The notes below the pieces were generated by a model. The model was not told the origin of the DNA. It did no database searches and worked only from the letters and a program-made list of their open reading frames with translations. Positions 54,693 to 62,676 of a stretch of 64,000 nt of DNA are shown here, in pieces. Origin of the DNA: Sphingobacterium sp. CZ-2 (GTDB lineage Bacteria > Bacteroidota > Bacteroidia > Sphingobacteriales > Sphingobacteriaceae). The DNA lies in the NCBI RefSeq assembly GCF_004526235.1, contig NZ_CP038159.1, forward strand, positions 2,294,001 to 2,358,000, read 5' to 3'. The stretch's first letter is position 1. Each line of letters begins with the position of its first letter. The translations under genes were made by a program, and so were the position numbers.

Positions 54693-54836
54693 TGTCTTTG
54701 TATCTTAATGATGGTTATCACCATCCTTTGATACAAAGTTCATCAAAGCCGTAAGCGTGTGAAAGACAAAATCGGTAAATATTGAGCAACTTTGTGTAAG
54801 AAATTTTCCGATTTTATCAATTTCGGGGAAATTCCG
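54693..54836. other. Gap between AraC and MauE genes
   Basis: A 144-bp gap on the upstream side of the minus-strand MauE/DUF6520 operon, downstream of the minus-strand AraC gene. No gene or strong hairpin is recognised. It should carry the MauE promoter. Confidence 0.4.
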
Positions 54837-55781
54837 TTACCTGCGTTTCAGGTATTGCTCTAAAGCAGTACGAAATGGACGTTCATTGGTGTAGCCAACT
54901 TCCATATATACGTCTTTTATAGCTTTCCCTTGTTTTTCGATGAGGAACAAGGCGTGAGAAATGCGCAATTCGGTAATAAAATCCTGTACGCTTATGTGGT
55001 ACTGGCGTTTGAAGATATTGAGCAAAGTACGTTCCGTAACGAAAAAGTATTCTGAAAGGAATTTTATGGTAAGCGCATTATCACAATAATGTTCCTGGAT
55101 ATAGGCTTTGATTTTATAAGCAAGGTCGGCTTTTTGGTCTTCTAACATTGTGTCGTAATGCTCCAGAAGGTAGCTGATATACTTGCGGAGATTGCCATCC
55201 AATGCCCCGATATTGGTCTGTGAATAACTGTATATTTTATACAGCCATCGGTGTATCTTCCTGTCCATCCTGCATTGGTACATGGTGTCGTAGGTGCGGT
55301 TATCGTGATTAAAACGATGCAGGACGTTTTGGATATTAGGGTAGTTATGGTACATGCTTTCTATCCATTCAGGCAAAATACTTACCACGAGACAGATATG
55401 CATGCCTTTTTGGGCATAGGCGAAATACCTGCCCGAATCGTAATAGGACATGAGGAAGCTGTTAGGCTGCGTTTTTATAATCGGCTTACGGCTTTCAGTC
55501 ATATACAACAATGTGCCTTTGAGCATAAAATAAAGGTACAGTTGCCGCTCTTGAATGTCGAAAGGAATATAAACAGGGTTGCTTACATTAAGCTGCACTA
55601 AATCTATAAAAAAAGGACTGTTTTTAATTTGCTGGCTCAATAGTTCATAATACGGCAGCGTAAAGCCCTGCCTTTGGACAGCGAAAGGTAATGGGTATTT
55701 GCTCCACTCCGGGAGGTCGTTGGGATTGGCTATCCACCTTTTAAATTCGCTTTCTATTTTTAGGATATAAGGTATTTCCAT
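54837..55781 (-). CDS. AraC-family transcriptional regulator
   Basis: A 314-residue AraC-type regulator. The N-terminal region (about 1-200) is beta-rich and probably a sensor or dimerisation domain. The C-terminal HTH is in DNALTIKFLSEYFFVTERTL, then VQDFITELRISHALFLIEKQ and KAIKDVYMEVGYTNERPFRT. No metal-binding CxxC is visible, so it is unlike the HMA-AraC at 31027. It sits upstream of and in line with MauE/DUF6520, the expected regulator of the redox/peptide locus. Confidence 0.82.
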   Translation of the reverse strand: MEIPYILKIESEFKRWIANPNDLPEWSKYPLPFAVQRQGFTLPYYELLSQQIKNSPFFIDLVQLNVSNPVYIPFDIQERQLYLYFMLKGTLLYMTESRKPIIKTQPNSFLMSYYDSGRYFAYAQKGMHICLVVSILPEWIESMYHNYPNIQNVLHRFNHDNRTYDTMYQCRMDRKIHRWLYKIYSYSQTNIGALDGNLRKYISYLLEHYDTMLEDQKADLAYKIKAYIQEHYCDNALTIKFLSEYFFVTERTLLNIFKRQYHISVQDFITELRISHALFLIEKQGKAIKDVYMEVGYTNERPFRTALEQYLKRR

Positions 55782-56116
55782 AGGCGGTAATTTATTCTCC
55801 TATCGGATGCCTTAATAAATTCCGCCCTCTTACTTCAATTCCACTTTTACGGTAAGGGGTTCCTGTAATCAAACGGATGGAATTTGATATAGGCTATACA
55901 AATCTGAACCATTCAAATGAATAAAAAACCCAAGTTGGGTAGAACTTGGGTAAAATTTTTTTTCAAACAATTGAAGCAAGTGGGAAAGAAAGTGTACCGG
56001 GGCGTGCCACCGTCTGCATTTAACCACCGCACAGAGGACGACCCAAAAATGCAACCGGGTCGGGCTATCCGCTATATCTTTTGCGGATCTTAAAGGACCA
56101 CAAAAGGATGTCGCTG
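55782..56116. other. Intergenic region between AraC and the ICE core operon
   Basis: A 335-bp gap. It contains the terminator at 55921-55951 for the minus-strand ICE operon. A conserved GC-rich run (55998-56085, including CCGGGTCGGGCTATCCGC and TTTTGCGGATC) could fold into further hairpins. Short frames on both strands lack family support. No gene is called. Confidence 0.45.
55921..55951 (-). terminator. Terminator of the ICE core operon
   Basis: The 9-bp stem ACCCAAGTT/AACTTGGGT (55928-55936 with 55943-55951) has a 6-nt loop. On the minus strand it is followed by TTTTTTAT (55921-55928). It lies downstream of the minus-strand ORF6N gene. Confidence 0.75.
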
Positions 56117-57010
56117 CTATCCCTCACGCAATATGCCATTTAGTAAACTAATCATCTTACTTGCCTCTGCGCTCATTTTGGAAAAGGCAAACCATTTCCT
56201 ACCCAAATCCTTTAGTGATGCGCCGATGTGGTATAGTTCCGTACCGTCAATAATGAGGAAACGGTCATGGGCATGGGCAAATGCGTGTACATTGATAGCC
56301 GGATATTGACTGTTGTAGCGTTGTAAATCGAGTTGTAATTGATTACTGATATTTTTGGTGTAAATAGTGGCAGATACGGATTGCCCACGCTTTCCGAGTA
56401 GCGTTAGCACCGTATCATCCACATAGTTGTCTATAAGGATAATTGACCTTTGTGCGCTCCGTATAATATCGGCGACAAAGGTATAGGCATCAAATATCTG
56501 CCCGTCATAGAAAATACCTTTATCACTGTGCAGCTTCCCGCTTTCCAAAGCCTTAAAGATTTCCTCAAATTTGCCGTCCGCTTCAATCTGTTTGAGTTCG
56601 ATTTTATCCATCCGGGAGAACAATGCGGCATTTCCGATTAACAATCTGCGCATTTCCACAAAGGCATTCATAATCTCGATGCTGACCTTTACAGCTATCT
56701 CGCTGCGCAAAACGGCGGACAGCATGGCGACCCCTTGCTCGCCAAAAACATAGGGCAGGTAACGCCTGCCGCCGTAATTTAAACTTGAGGTTCCAATTTG
56801 GAACCTCAAGTTTTCAGCTTCTTCTTCTGTTAATTGAAAGCAGAATGATTGGGGAAACCGCTCTATGTTTCTTTTTACGGCTTTGTTAAGGTTTTTTGTT
56901 TCGACCTGGTACAACTTGGCAAGGTCGCTGTCCAACATAACCTGTTTGCCCCGTATTGTGTAGATAAGGTTTTCTATTTCCTTTCGGCTTATGATTGCGT
57001 TGCTGTTCAT
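56117..57010 (-). CDS. ORF6N-domain protein
   Basis: A 297-residue full-length ORF6N protein. The N-terminal ORF6N DNA-binding domain has YTIRGKQVMLDSDLAKLYQV and PQSFCFQLTEEEAENLRFQI (about 12-75). A linker and coiled coil follow (about 120-165). The C-terminal domain ends with ELYHIGASLKDLGRKWFAF and is shared with the fragment at 28701. ORF6N proteins are common in phages and ICEs and are usually accessory DNA-binding proteins. The gene overlaps topB by 4 bp. Confidence 0.87.
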   Translation of the reverse strand: MNSNAIISRKEIENLIYTIRGKQVMLDSDLAKLYQVETKNLNKAVKRNIERFPQSFCFQLTEEEAENLRFQIGTSSLNYGGRRYLPYVFGEQGVAMLSAVLRSEIAVKVSIEIMNAFVEMRRLLIGNAALFSRMDKIELKQIEADGKFEEIFKALESGKLHSDKGIFYDGQIFDAYTFVADIIRSAQRSIILIDNYVDDTVLTLLGKRGQSVSATIYTKNISNQLQLDLQRYNSQYPAINVHAFAHAHDRFLIIDGTELYHIGASLKDLGRKWFAFSKMSAEASKMISLLNGILREG

Positions 57011-59091
57011 CTCTTTTTATATGTGCTGTTGTCAAATTCAAACGATGTTTCATAGGTATCTTTCAGTACGATACGGGCATCAAACTTTTTGCCTGCTTTG
57101 CTTTTCATCCCTTTGATAAGGCTGGTCGTTCCTTTGTTTACGAGGTTCTCCACTTCGTTAAGGCTCAACCGTACCCCGCAGATATTGCGGAACAAAAGCC
57201 AGTTGCACGCTTCATCGGGACATTTGACCACCTTATCCCTGATGAGCAGTTTATGGGCTTTGCACTTTTGGCAGGTCAGTTCGTGCTGCTTTTCGCCCGC
57301 AATGCTGATGCTCAACAGTTCCTGCGTAACGGCCGAGGCGTAGGCTTCCATGGATTGGTGAAAATCCATAGCATCTGCCTCGTTGTTTTCAATCTTCTGC
57401 AAAGCCATTTCCCATTCGGCGGTCATAGCTACATCGGCAATTCTTTTGTCCTTTACAGCATCATAAACCTGCAATCCTTTTTCGGTAGGAACAAGGGATT
57501 TCTTTTCACGCTTGATATAATCCCGCTTAAAAAGCGTTTCGATTATTGCCGCTCTTGTAGCGGGTGTTCCAATGCCAATGCCTTGCAAGGCTTTACGCTC
57601 ATCTTCAATCGCTATTTCCTTTCCGGCATTTTCCATTGCCGACAATAGTCCGGCTTCGGTAAACAGCACAGGTGGTTTTGTTTTCTTTTCCAAACAGGAG
57701 GCTTCTTTGATTTTCAATTCACCGCCTTTTTTCAGTTCGGGCAAATCCTGTATCGGTTCGGTATCTTCGTCCGAAAATGTTCCTTTGATCGAACGCCAGC
57801 CCGCTTCCAAAACTTTACAGCCTTTTAGCATAAAATCGTAGTGTGATACTTCCAATGCTATATCCGTTATTTCTTTAATGCAAGGCTGAGAGATAGCTTC
57901 GAGCAGTCGAAAGGCAATCATATCATAAACCTTTGTTTCGTCGGCATTGAGTGCAGACGGCACTTTGTCCGTGATGAGTATTCCGTGGTGGTCTGTTACA
58001 CGCAGGTCATTCACGACACGTTTATTGAAGCGACCCCATTTTAATTTAGAAATAGCTTGCTTAAAGTTATCATTGTCCTGTAACGCTCTTACAAGATTAG
58101 GTATCTCACTCCACATATCTTCGGGTATATATTTGCTTCCGGTACGTGGATAGGTAATAAATTTCTTTTCATAAAGGTTCTGGGCAATATTGAGTGTTTG
58201 CTCTGCCGACAGGTTCAGCTTTTTATTGGCTTCTTTTTGCAAGCCTGTGAGATCAAAAAGCAAGGGGGGTTGCTCCGTGGTGTTTTTGTTTTCCACAGAT
58301 ATGACCGTTGCGGTTCCGTGTCTTTGGACCAGTCGTAATGTATCTTCCGCAAGCTTTTGTTCGTTCCATTTGGTTTTTGAGATACTCTTAAAATCAATAT
58401 CCTCTTTGCGGTGCAATAGCTGAATTTGCCAATACTTTTTAATAGCGAAATTTTTATTTTCCAGATAGCGTTTACAAATCAAAGCCAATGTAGGTGTTTG
58501 CACCCTGCCCAGCGAATAAATGCCGTTGCCAGCGGCTATACTCAATGCCTGTGTCGCATTGATGCCGATCAGCCAATCGGCACGGCTTCTGCCTTGTGCA
58601 GCCTGAAATAAGCCGTCAAATTCTTTACCGTCTTTCAGGCTGTCAAACCCTTGCTTGATTGCTTTTTCAGTAAGCGAGCTTATCCAAAGCCGCTGAAAGG
58701 GCTTACGGCATTTCAGATATTCATAAATGTACCGAAAGATAAGTTCACCCTCACGACCTGCATCGGTAGCTACGATAATACTGTTGCTTTTATGGAATAG
58801 CTCCTTGATGACTTTCAGTTGCTTTAATGCTCCAGTATCGACTGTATAACCTTTGTCTTTTTTGACCTTACGAACAGTCAAAATAAACGGATTCGGGAGT
58901 ATCGGCAAGGAAGCCTTGTCAAATCCCGAAATCCCATAATCTTCGGGCATTCCCAAACCGATAAGGTGTCCGAATGCCCACGTAACGAAATAGCCATTGC
59001 CCGTTAGATAACCGTCCTTTTTTTCGGAAACACCCAACAAGCTGGCTATTTCCCTTGCTACGCTTGGTTTTTCTGCGATAATTGTTTTCAT
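57007..59091 (-). CDS. topB: TopB-like type IA DNA topoisomerase (topoisomerase III)
   Basis: A 694-residue type IA topoisomerase of the ICE/plasmid TopB group. The toprim domain comes first (MKTIIAEKPSVAREIASLLG, DAGREGELIFRYIYEYL). The active-site Tyr is in KFITYPRTGSKYIPEDMW (about 315). A C-terminal zinc-like motif ends the protein (CQKCKAHKL, CPDEACNW). It relaxes or decatenates DNA during transfer. It overlaps ORF6N by 4 bp and follows the DUF3945 gene by 2 bp, so the three are one operon. Confidence 0.93.
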   Translation of the reverse strand: MKTIIAEKPSVAREIASLLGVSEKKDGYLTGNGYFVTWAFGHLIGLGMPEDYGISGFDKASLPILPNPFILTVRKVKKDKGYTVDTGALKQLKVIKELFHKSNSIIVATDAGREGELIFRYIYEYLKCRKPFQRLWISSLTEKAIKQGFDSLKDGKEFDGLFQAAQGRSRADWLIGINATQALSIAAGNGIYSLGRVQTPTLALICKRYLENKNFAIKKYWQIQLLHRKEDIDFKSISKTKWNEQKLAEDTLRLVQRHGTATVISVENKNTTEQPPLLFDLTGLQKEANKKLNLSAEQTLNIAQNLYEKKFITYPRTGSKYIPEDMWSEIPNLVRALQDNDNFKQAISKLKWGRFNKRVVNDLRVTDHHGILITDKVPSALNADETKVYDMIAFRLLEAISQPCIKEITDIALEVSHYDFMLKGCKVLEAGWRSIKGTFSDEDTEPIQDLPELKKGGELKIKEASCLEKKTKPPVLFTEAGLLSAMENAGKEIAIEDERKALQGIGIGTPATRAAIIETLFKRDYIKREKKSLVPTEKGLQVYDAVKDKRIADVAMTAEWEMALQKIENNEADAMDFHQSMEAYASAVTQELLSISIAGEKQHELTCQKCKAHKLLIRDKVVKCPDEACNWLLFRNICGVRLSLNEVENLVNKGTTSLIKGMKSKAGKKFDARIVLKDTYETSFEFDNSTYKKR

Positions 59092-59093
59092 AC

Positions 59094-60560
59094 CTAACTC
59101 ACTTTCCTACCCTTTGATTTTGCAGGTGCTTTGGGTTTGTTCTGTTGCTCCTGTTGCTTTTCGTTTTTCGGTCTTTGCTGCCCTTTCTGTAGAGGCTCTT
59201 TGATATTCTTGGTCGCTTCGTTGGTCTTGCCCTCGGAATTGACGGCAATCTGCGTTTTATGGGCTTCTGTAGGTTTTATCCGTTCCTTGTATTGGTTGGG
59301 AAACTCAAAGTTGGTTTTTCCTGTTTCCTTGTTGAATGTGATATAGCCGTTATAAGTTTGCCCTTTCTTATCGACCAAATTCGGAATGTAAACTGTTTGA
59401 CCGTCTTTGAACTTGTTGTATTGGTCATCCTCCAGTTCCTTTCCCCTAAAGGTTTTCGGGGCTTCCTGCGACCTGCTTTGCTGATTGTCCTGTTGGCTGT
59501 TTTGGGTTTGCCTGTTATTGTTGCTTCGGTCAAACAGAAATTCCACATACCGTTTATCCGCATTGAACTGTACGTTTGCATCAAAGGGAGTACCTTTTGT
59601 AGAAATCATTCCCTCAATGAACAGGGGTTTGCCCTCCACTAAGGTTTGTTTTTGTTCGTCATTTAGTTTTATACCTTTAACCTCATCGGGGATTTTGATG
59701 AAATCTGTTTTCAAAGCAATCAGCTCATTGGTAAGCCGGTCCACACTAATGATGGACGGCATCAATTCGCCTGTTTTGGAGTTTATCAGATCGACCACAC
59801 GCCCCATATTGCCTGTTTGACGTAAGTTCTGTTTGTCCTCGTCTGAGAACTTGTGTCCGAAAAACTCAAAGTTTAAGTTGGGTTCACGCCTGATACCGTG
59901 TACCGCTGCCACAACGTCCCCCTCCGGGGTGGACTGTAAAGACAAGCGGGCATCTGTACGGACGACCGCACCGCCAAGATTAACGCTTATAGGTACAAGC
60001 TCATTGGTCTTGTAACCCCTCAATAGTGGGTCAAGGAGGTTCTTTTTCTCAAGGTATTCCTTGCTTAATCCGAGATTGTTCATTGTTTCCCAATCAATCT
60101 GTTCCGGCTGGAAGCGGTACTCGCTTGTTTCCGGGGTTGTCTCTGTTTTTGTCATATCATTTTTATTTTCTTGTTTTTGCTCTTGTTCGGGTTCATTTTT
60201 CACTTCATGCTTTTCCATTTTCTTTTTGCCTTCGGCAGTTGGATTGTTTATCTGATTCTGAAATTCTTTTGCTTTCTCTACGGCTTCGTCAGCCGAAACT
60301 TTGAAAAGAGCAAATTTGGTAGGGTCTTTTAACTGCCTCCAAAAATTGGAAAGGAAATTGGTCACGAAATCACCGTGTTTATCCACCCGCATGAACTCGC
60401 TTTGGTTCTTCTTCGTAGGGTCAACCGTTTCCATTTTTCCGCTTTTGTCAATACTTTTTACAGCTTGGATTTTCATTTTTTCTTTATCCAGCACTAAAAG
60501 TATATCCGATAACTGTTCGGAAGCAACCTGTTGGTTTTCTGTTTCTTTTTCTTCACTCAT
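59094..60560 (-). CDS. DUF3945/DUF4099 ICE protein
   Basis: A 488-residue hydrophilic protein. The N-terminal part (SDILLVLDKEKMKIQAVKSI) and the repeats KGTPFDANVQFNADKRYVEF and KKGQTYNGYITFNKETGKTN match DUF3945/DUF4099 proteins of Bacteroidota conjugative elements. The C terminus is a Lys/Gln-rich low-complexity tail. No catalytic motif is seen. It lies just upstream of topB. The function is unknown but linked to transfer or replication of the element. Confidence 0.82.
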   Translation of the reverse strand: MSEEKETENQQVASEQLSDILLVLDKEKMKIQAVKSIDKSGKMETVDPTKKNQSEFMRVDKHGDFVTNFLSNFWRQLKDPTKFALFKVSADEAVEKAKEFQNQINNPTAEGKKKMEKHEVKNEPEQEQKQENKNDMTKTETTPETSEYRFQPEQIDWETMNNLGLSKEYLEKKNLLDPLLRGYKTNELVPISVNLGGAVVRTDARLSLQSTPEGDVVAAVHGIRREPNLNFEFFGHKFSDEDKQNLRQTGNMGRVVDLINSKTGELMPSIISVDRLTNELIALKTDFIKIPDEVKGIKLNDEQKQTLVEGKPLFIEGMISTKGTPFDANVQFNADKRYVEFLFDRSNNNRQTQNSQQDNQQSRSQEAPKTFRGKELEDDQYNKFKDGQTVYIPNLVDKKGQTYNGYITFNKETGKTNFEFPNQYKERIKPTEAHKTQIAVNSEGKTNEATKNIKEPLQKGQQRPKNEKQQEQQNKPKAPAKSKGRKVS

Positions 60561-60619
60561 AATCTGAAAAGTTTAAAGTTTTATTGCCGAAAGTAAATGA
60601 AGCAGTTACTGCATCGCCC

Positions 60620-60648
60620 GAAGTGGCAGTCAAAGGCAGTATTTGGCA
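60620..60648 (-). promoter_or_regulatory. ICE promoter-proximal motif, copy 3
   Basis: The minus-strand reading TGCCAAATACTGCC then CTGCCACTTC is the closest relative of copy 1 across a 35-kb distance. It is 60-88 bp upstream of the DUF3945 start. Confidence 0.5.
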
Positions 60649-60660
60649 CGCATTGGCGTT

Positions 60661-60942
60661 TTACTTGTTAAAACTCTCCCTGATAAACTGGTGCACATCG
60701 GATAGCTTGTAATACAGTTTTCCGCTAATGGTATAGTAAGGTAGTTTACCTATGGAGCGGTAGCGTTGCAGGGAACGGTTACTGATTTTCAACATTTGCA
60801 GCAGGTCCTGGTTATCGAGCAGTTCTTCTCCGTCTATGCTATTGCGTTTCTTTTTTAAATCGTCAATATTGTCGCCCAACATATCAAACCTGTCCATGAT
60901 GCGTTCCATCCACGCTATAAATTCCATTCTGTCAATATTCAT
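60661..60942 (-). CDS. Helix-turn-helix (excisionase/MerR-like) ICE protein
   Basis: A 93-residue protein. The HTH is in LLQMLKISNRSLQRYRSIGK, then LPYYTISGKLYYKLSDVHQF (about 45-85), the winged-helix pattern of the Bacteroidota Xis2-like/HTH_17 family. It is likely a DNA-bending or regulatory protein needed for excision or expression of the ICE core. It precedes the DUF3945 gene by 100 bp and has its own motif (copy 4) upstream. Confidence 0.85.
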   Translation of the reverse strand: MNIDRMEFIAWMERIMDRFDMLGDNIDDLKKKRNSIDGEELLDNQDLLQMLKISNRSLQRYRSIGKLPYYTISGKLYYKLSDVHQFIRESFNK

Positions 60943-60978
60943 AGTCGATAAGTTTTAATGTTCACCATGCAAAATTGG

Positions 60979-60990
60979 GAAGCGTGGCAG
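60979..60990 (-). promoter_or_regulatory. ICE promoter-proximal motif, copy 4 (partial)
   Basis: GAAGCGTGGCAG matches the GAAGTGGCAG half of the motif, followed by GTGTTT. It lies 37-48 bp upstream of the HTH gene start. The second half is replaced by an unrelated hairpin at 60998-61026. Confidence 0.35.
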
Positions 60991-60997
60991 TGTTTAT

Positions 60998-61026
60998 CAG
61001 CCAAGCCCTGCCAATTGGTTTGGCTG
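60998..61026. promoter_or_regulatory. Hairpin upstream of the HTH gene
   Basis: CAGCCAA (60998-61004) pairs with TTGGCTG (61020-61026), followed by TTTTTT on the plus strand. It could be a terminator-like element or a protein-binding dyad. No plus-strand gene lies upstream that would need a terminator. Confidence 0.4.
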
Positions 61027-61103
61027 TTTTTTGAAAATTTTTGCAATTGGGAGAAACCCTTGTTTGGTAGGGCTTAAAAAGAATTTCGAGTATTTAGGAG
61101 ATG

Positions 61104-61152
61104 GTTTATACCATCATTTGCCAATTGACATACATTGGCTTATGGTATAAAC
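61104..61152. promoter_or_regulatory. Nested dyad between RteC and the HTH gene
   Basis: The outer arms GTTTATACCAT (61104-61114) and ATGGTATAAAC (61142-61152) are exact complements. Inside lie GCCAAT (61120-61125) and ATTGGC (61134-61139), with an 8-nt loop TGACATAC. The whole forms a 49-bp two-tier dyad. It lies in the 262-bp gap between the HTH gene and the end of RteC, and is a candidate oriT-like or regulator-binding site. Confidence 0.55.
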
Positions 61153-61204
61153 AAAAAAGCAGTACACAACAATGCACTGCCCTGAACAAAAGACCTGCAT
61201 TGGG

Positions 61205-62050
61205 TTAAAGGTCTTTATCCATATATTCTTCCAATGAAGTTTTAAGCTGGTCCAAGAATGCCGTTCGGGAACCGCTTCGGGTTTTCATTCTGTGGAATGC
61301 GTGGTGCAGGTCACCGAGCGTAATGCCAAAAAGTATCTGGAACATCAAACTGATTTTTCGGACACCGGTTTTACCGTGCGAAACTGCTGCCGAAGCATAC
61401 AGGGCATATATCAATTCGACAAGTGCGTTTTTGCTTTCTGTCCAAAAAATATCTTTGGCGTTTTCCGGCTTTTGTAAAATAGCATCGGGATTTTCATCTG
61501 GATTGATTTTCGTCAGCAGATAGGTATAAAGCAATTCGTTGGCGATAATCCTTGCGGTCTTGTAATCGTAGAAAGTAGAAAATTCGGGATCAATTTCAAA
61601 GACGATACTGTTCAGACCGTCGTGGTAATTTATGTTGCCTCTTTTGAAATAGGTGTCGTCACGGTCCGTACGCCCCGAACGATAGTACCTATAAAAATCT
61701 GAATTGCAGATATGCTCAATGTACTCTCTTTTAAGATTGGCTAATTGAGTCGAAAAGTAACTGTAATACATTTTGCCGTTGCTGACCGGACAGGTCGTTT
61801 CAATCCGGTAAATTTTATTGTAGTAGATGAGTTTTCCAAGTATTTGGGGTTTGATGGTTCGGAAGAATTTTATTTCTTCCCCATCATTTTGAAAGCCCTT
61901 TTTAGCAATATATTTCTTGACCTCAAATAACAGGTCTTGTAGATACAAGGTCATTTCATAAGCCTCATCAATCAACCTTTTGCTCTGTGATAAAATCTTA
62001 TCTTCCTTATTATGTATCTCTAAAATAATGGTGTGTAAAGAATGCTGCAT
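61205..62050 (-). CDS. rteC: RteC-family protein, ICE core copy
   Basis: A 281-residue RteC-family protein. The conserved blocks are EEIKFFRTIKPQILGKLIYY, FYRYYRSGRTDRDDTYFKRG and FWTESKNALVELIYALYASA. It is clearly more diverged from the two metal-island copies than they are from each other. Its position upstream of the HTH, DUF3945 and topB genes, on the same strand, matches the arrangement in which RteC controls excision in CTnDOT. This is therefore the likely functional regulator of the element. Confidence 0.88.
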   Translation of the reverse strand: MQHSLHTIILEIHNKEDKILSQSKRLIDEAYEMTLYLQDLLFEVKKYIAKKGFQNDGEEIKFFRTIKPQILGKLIYYNKIYRIETTCPVSNGKMYYSYFSTQLANLKREYIEHICNSDFYRYYRSGRTDRDDTYFKRGNINYHDGLNSIVFEIDPEFSTFYDYKTARIIANELLYTYLLTKINPDENPDAILQKPENAKDIFWTESKNALVELIYALYASAAVSHGKTGVRKISLMFQILFGITLGDLHHAFHRMKTRSGSRTAFLDQLKTSLEEYMDKDL

Positions 62051-62530
62051 AGCCCATAATTTTTGTGATCAATAGCGAATTTCAAAATTCAGTTTATCCC
62101 TAATTAATACACAAACATCATTATATTAAGTGATACCTTTACCCAAGTTCACCCCACCTGTGGGAAGATTTTTGTCATAAATCTCACCCAACTGTGGAGA
62201 TTATTTTATAAATATTCAGTATGAAATGACTTTGAAAAGCCCCTTTAGTAAACGCAAATTTAACGGATATAAAGAGACTTTAAGTCTGATTGCTTTATTA
62301 TATAACTTTGAACCTTGTTAATCTTTTTATTTGAAAAAATGAGCCAGAAAAATCGCTTTAGTGATTTTGAGGTTTAAATCAAAAATCACCAAATTGTATT
62401 GCTCAATCAAATTAAATGATTAAATTTGCAACATTGAATCACAAATTATATGTGAGTTAAACGGTGAGTAGTTCTTTTTAAAGAAAGTCAACATATTGAC
62501 ATATAGATATTTGAGTGTGCGCAGATTCGT

Positions 62531-62544
62531 CCTGCCACCCCGAC
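62531..62544 (+). other. Possible attachment-site core (tRNA 3'-end-like)
   Basis: CCTGCCACCCCGAC resembles the T-arm strand plus acceptor end of a tRNA, but no complete tRNA lies upstream. The preceding bases (GCGCAGATTCGT) contain a TTCG-like T-loop but do not form a full arm. Such fragments mark attL/attR of elements integrated in tRNA genes. Confidence 0.3.
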
Positions 62545-62573
62545 AAAAGCCACTGATATTCAGTGGCTTTTTC
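62545..62573 (+). terminator. Strong terminator near the element end
   Basis: A 12-bp stem AAAAGCCACTGA/TCAGTGGCTTTT (62545-62556 with 62560-62571), 3-nt loop and T tail. It follows the possible tRNA-like end and may belong to the host locus. Confidence 0.85.
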
Positions 62574-62676
62574 TATTTTCGGACATATTTCGGACAAAAA
62601 TCACTTATTTTTCAACTTAATATTAAGATAGGTAAGTCTAGATTAGGGTAGTCTCATATAGTGTTTATCTTAGAAA

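Larger units (their letters stand above)
62051..62676. other. End region with terminator and possible attachment site
   Basis: A 626-bp stretch with no gene. It is the upstream region of rteC on one side and lies beyond the end of the recombinase gene on the other. It is A/T-rich, with a GC-rich segment CCTGCCACCCCGAC at 62531-62544, which looks like the 3' end of a tRNA-type gene. A strong hairpin follows at once. The repeat TAGGTAAGTCTAGATTAGGGTAG occurs near 62630. An ICE boundary here is possible. Confidence 0.35.

Noticed and set aside
55869-56054. Short protein in the AraC-ORF6N gap
   Set aside because: Neither strand's short frame matches a family, and the region is dominated by hairpins.
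62510-62544. A complete tRNA gene
   Set aside because: Only a T-loop-like and acceptor-like end is visible; no D-arm, anticodon arm or 5' acceptor strand was found upstream.
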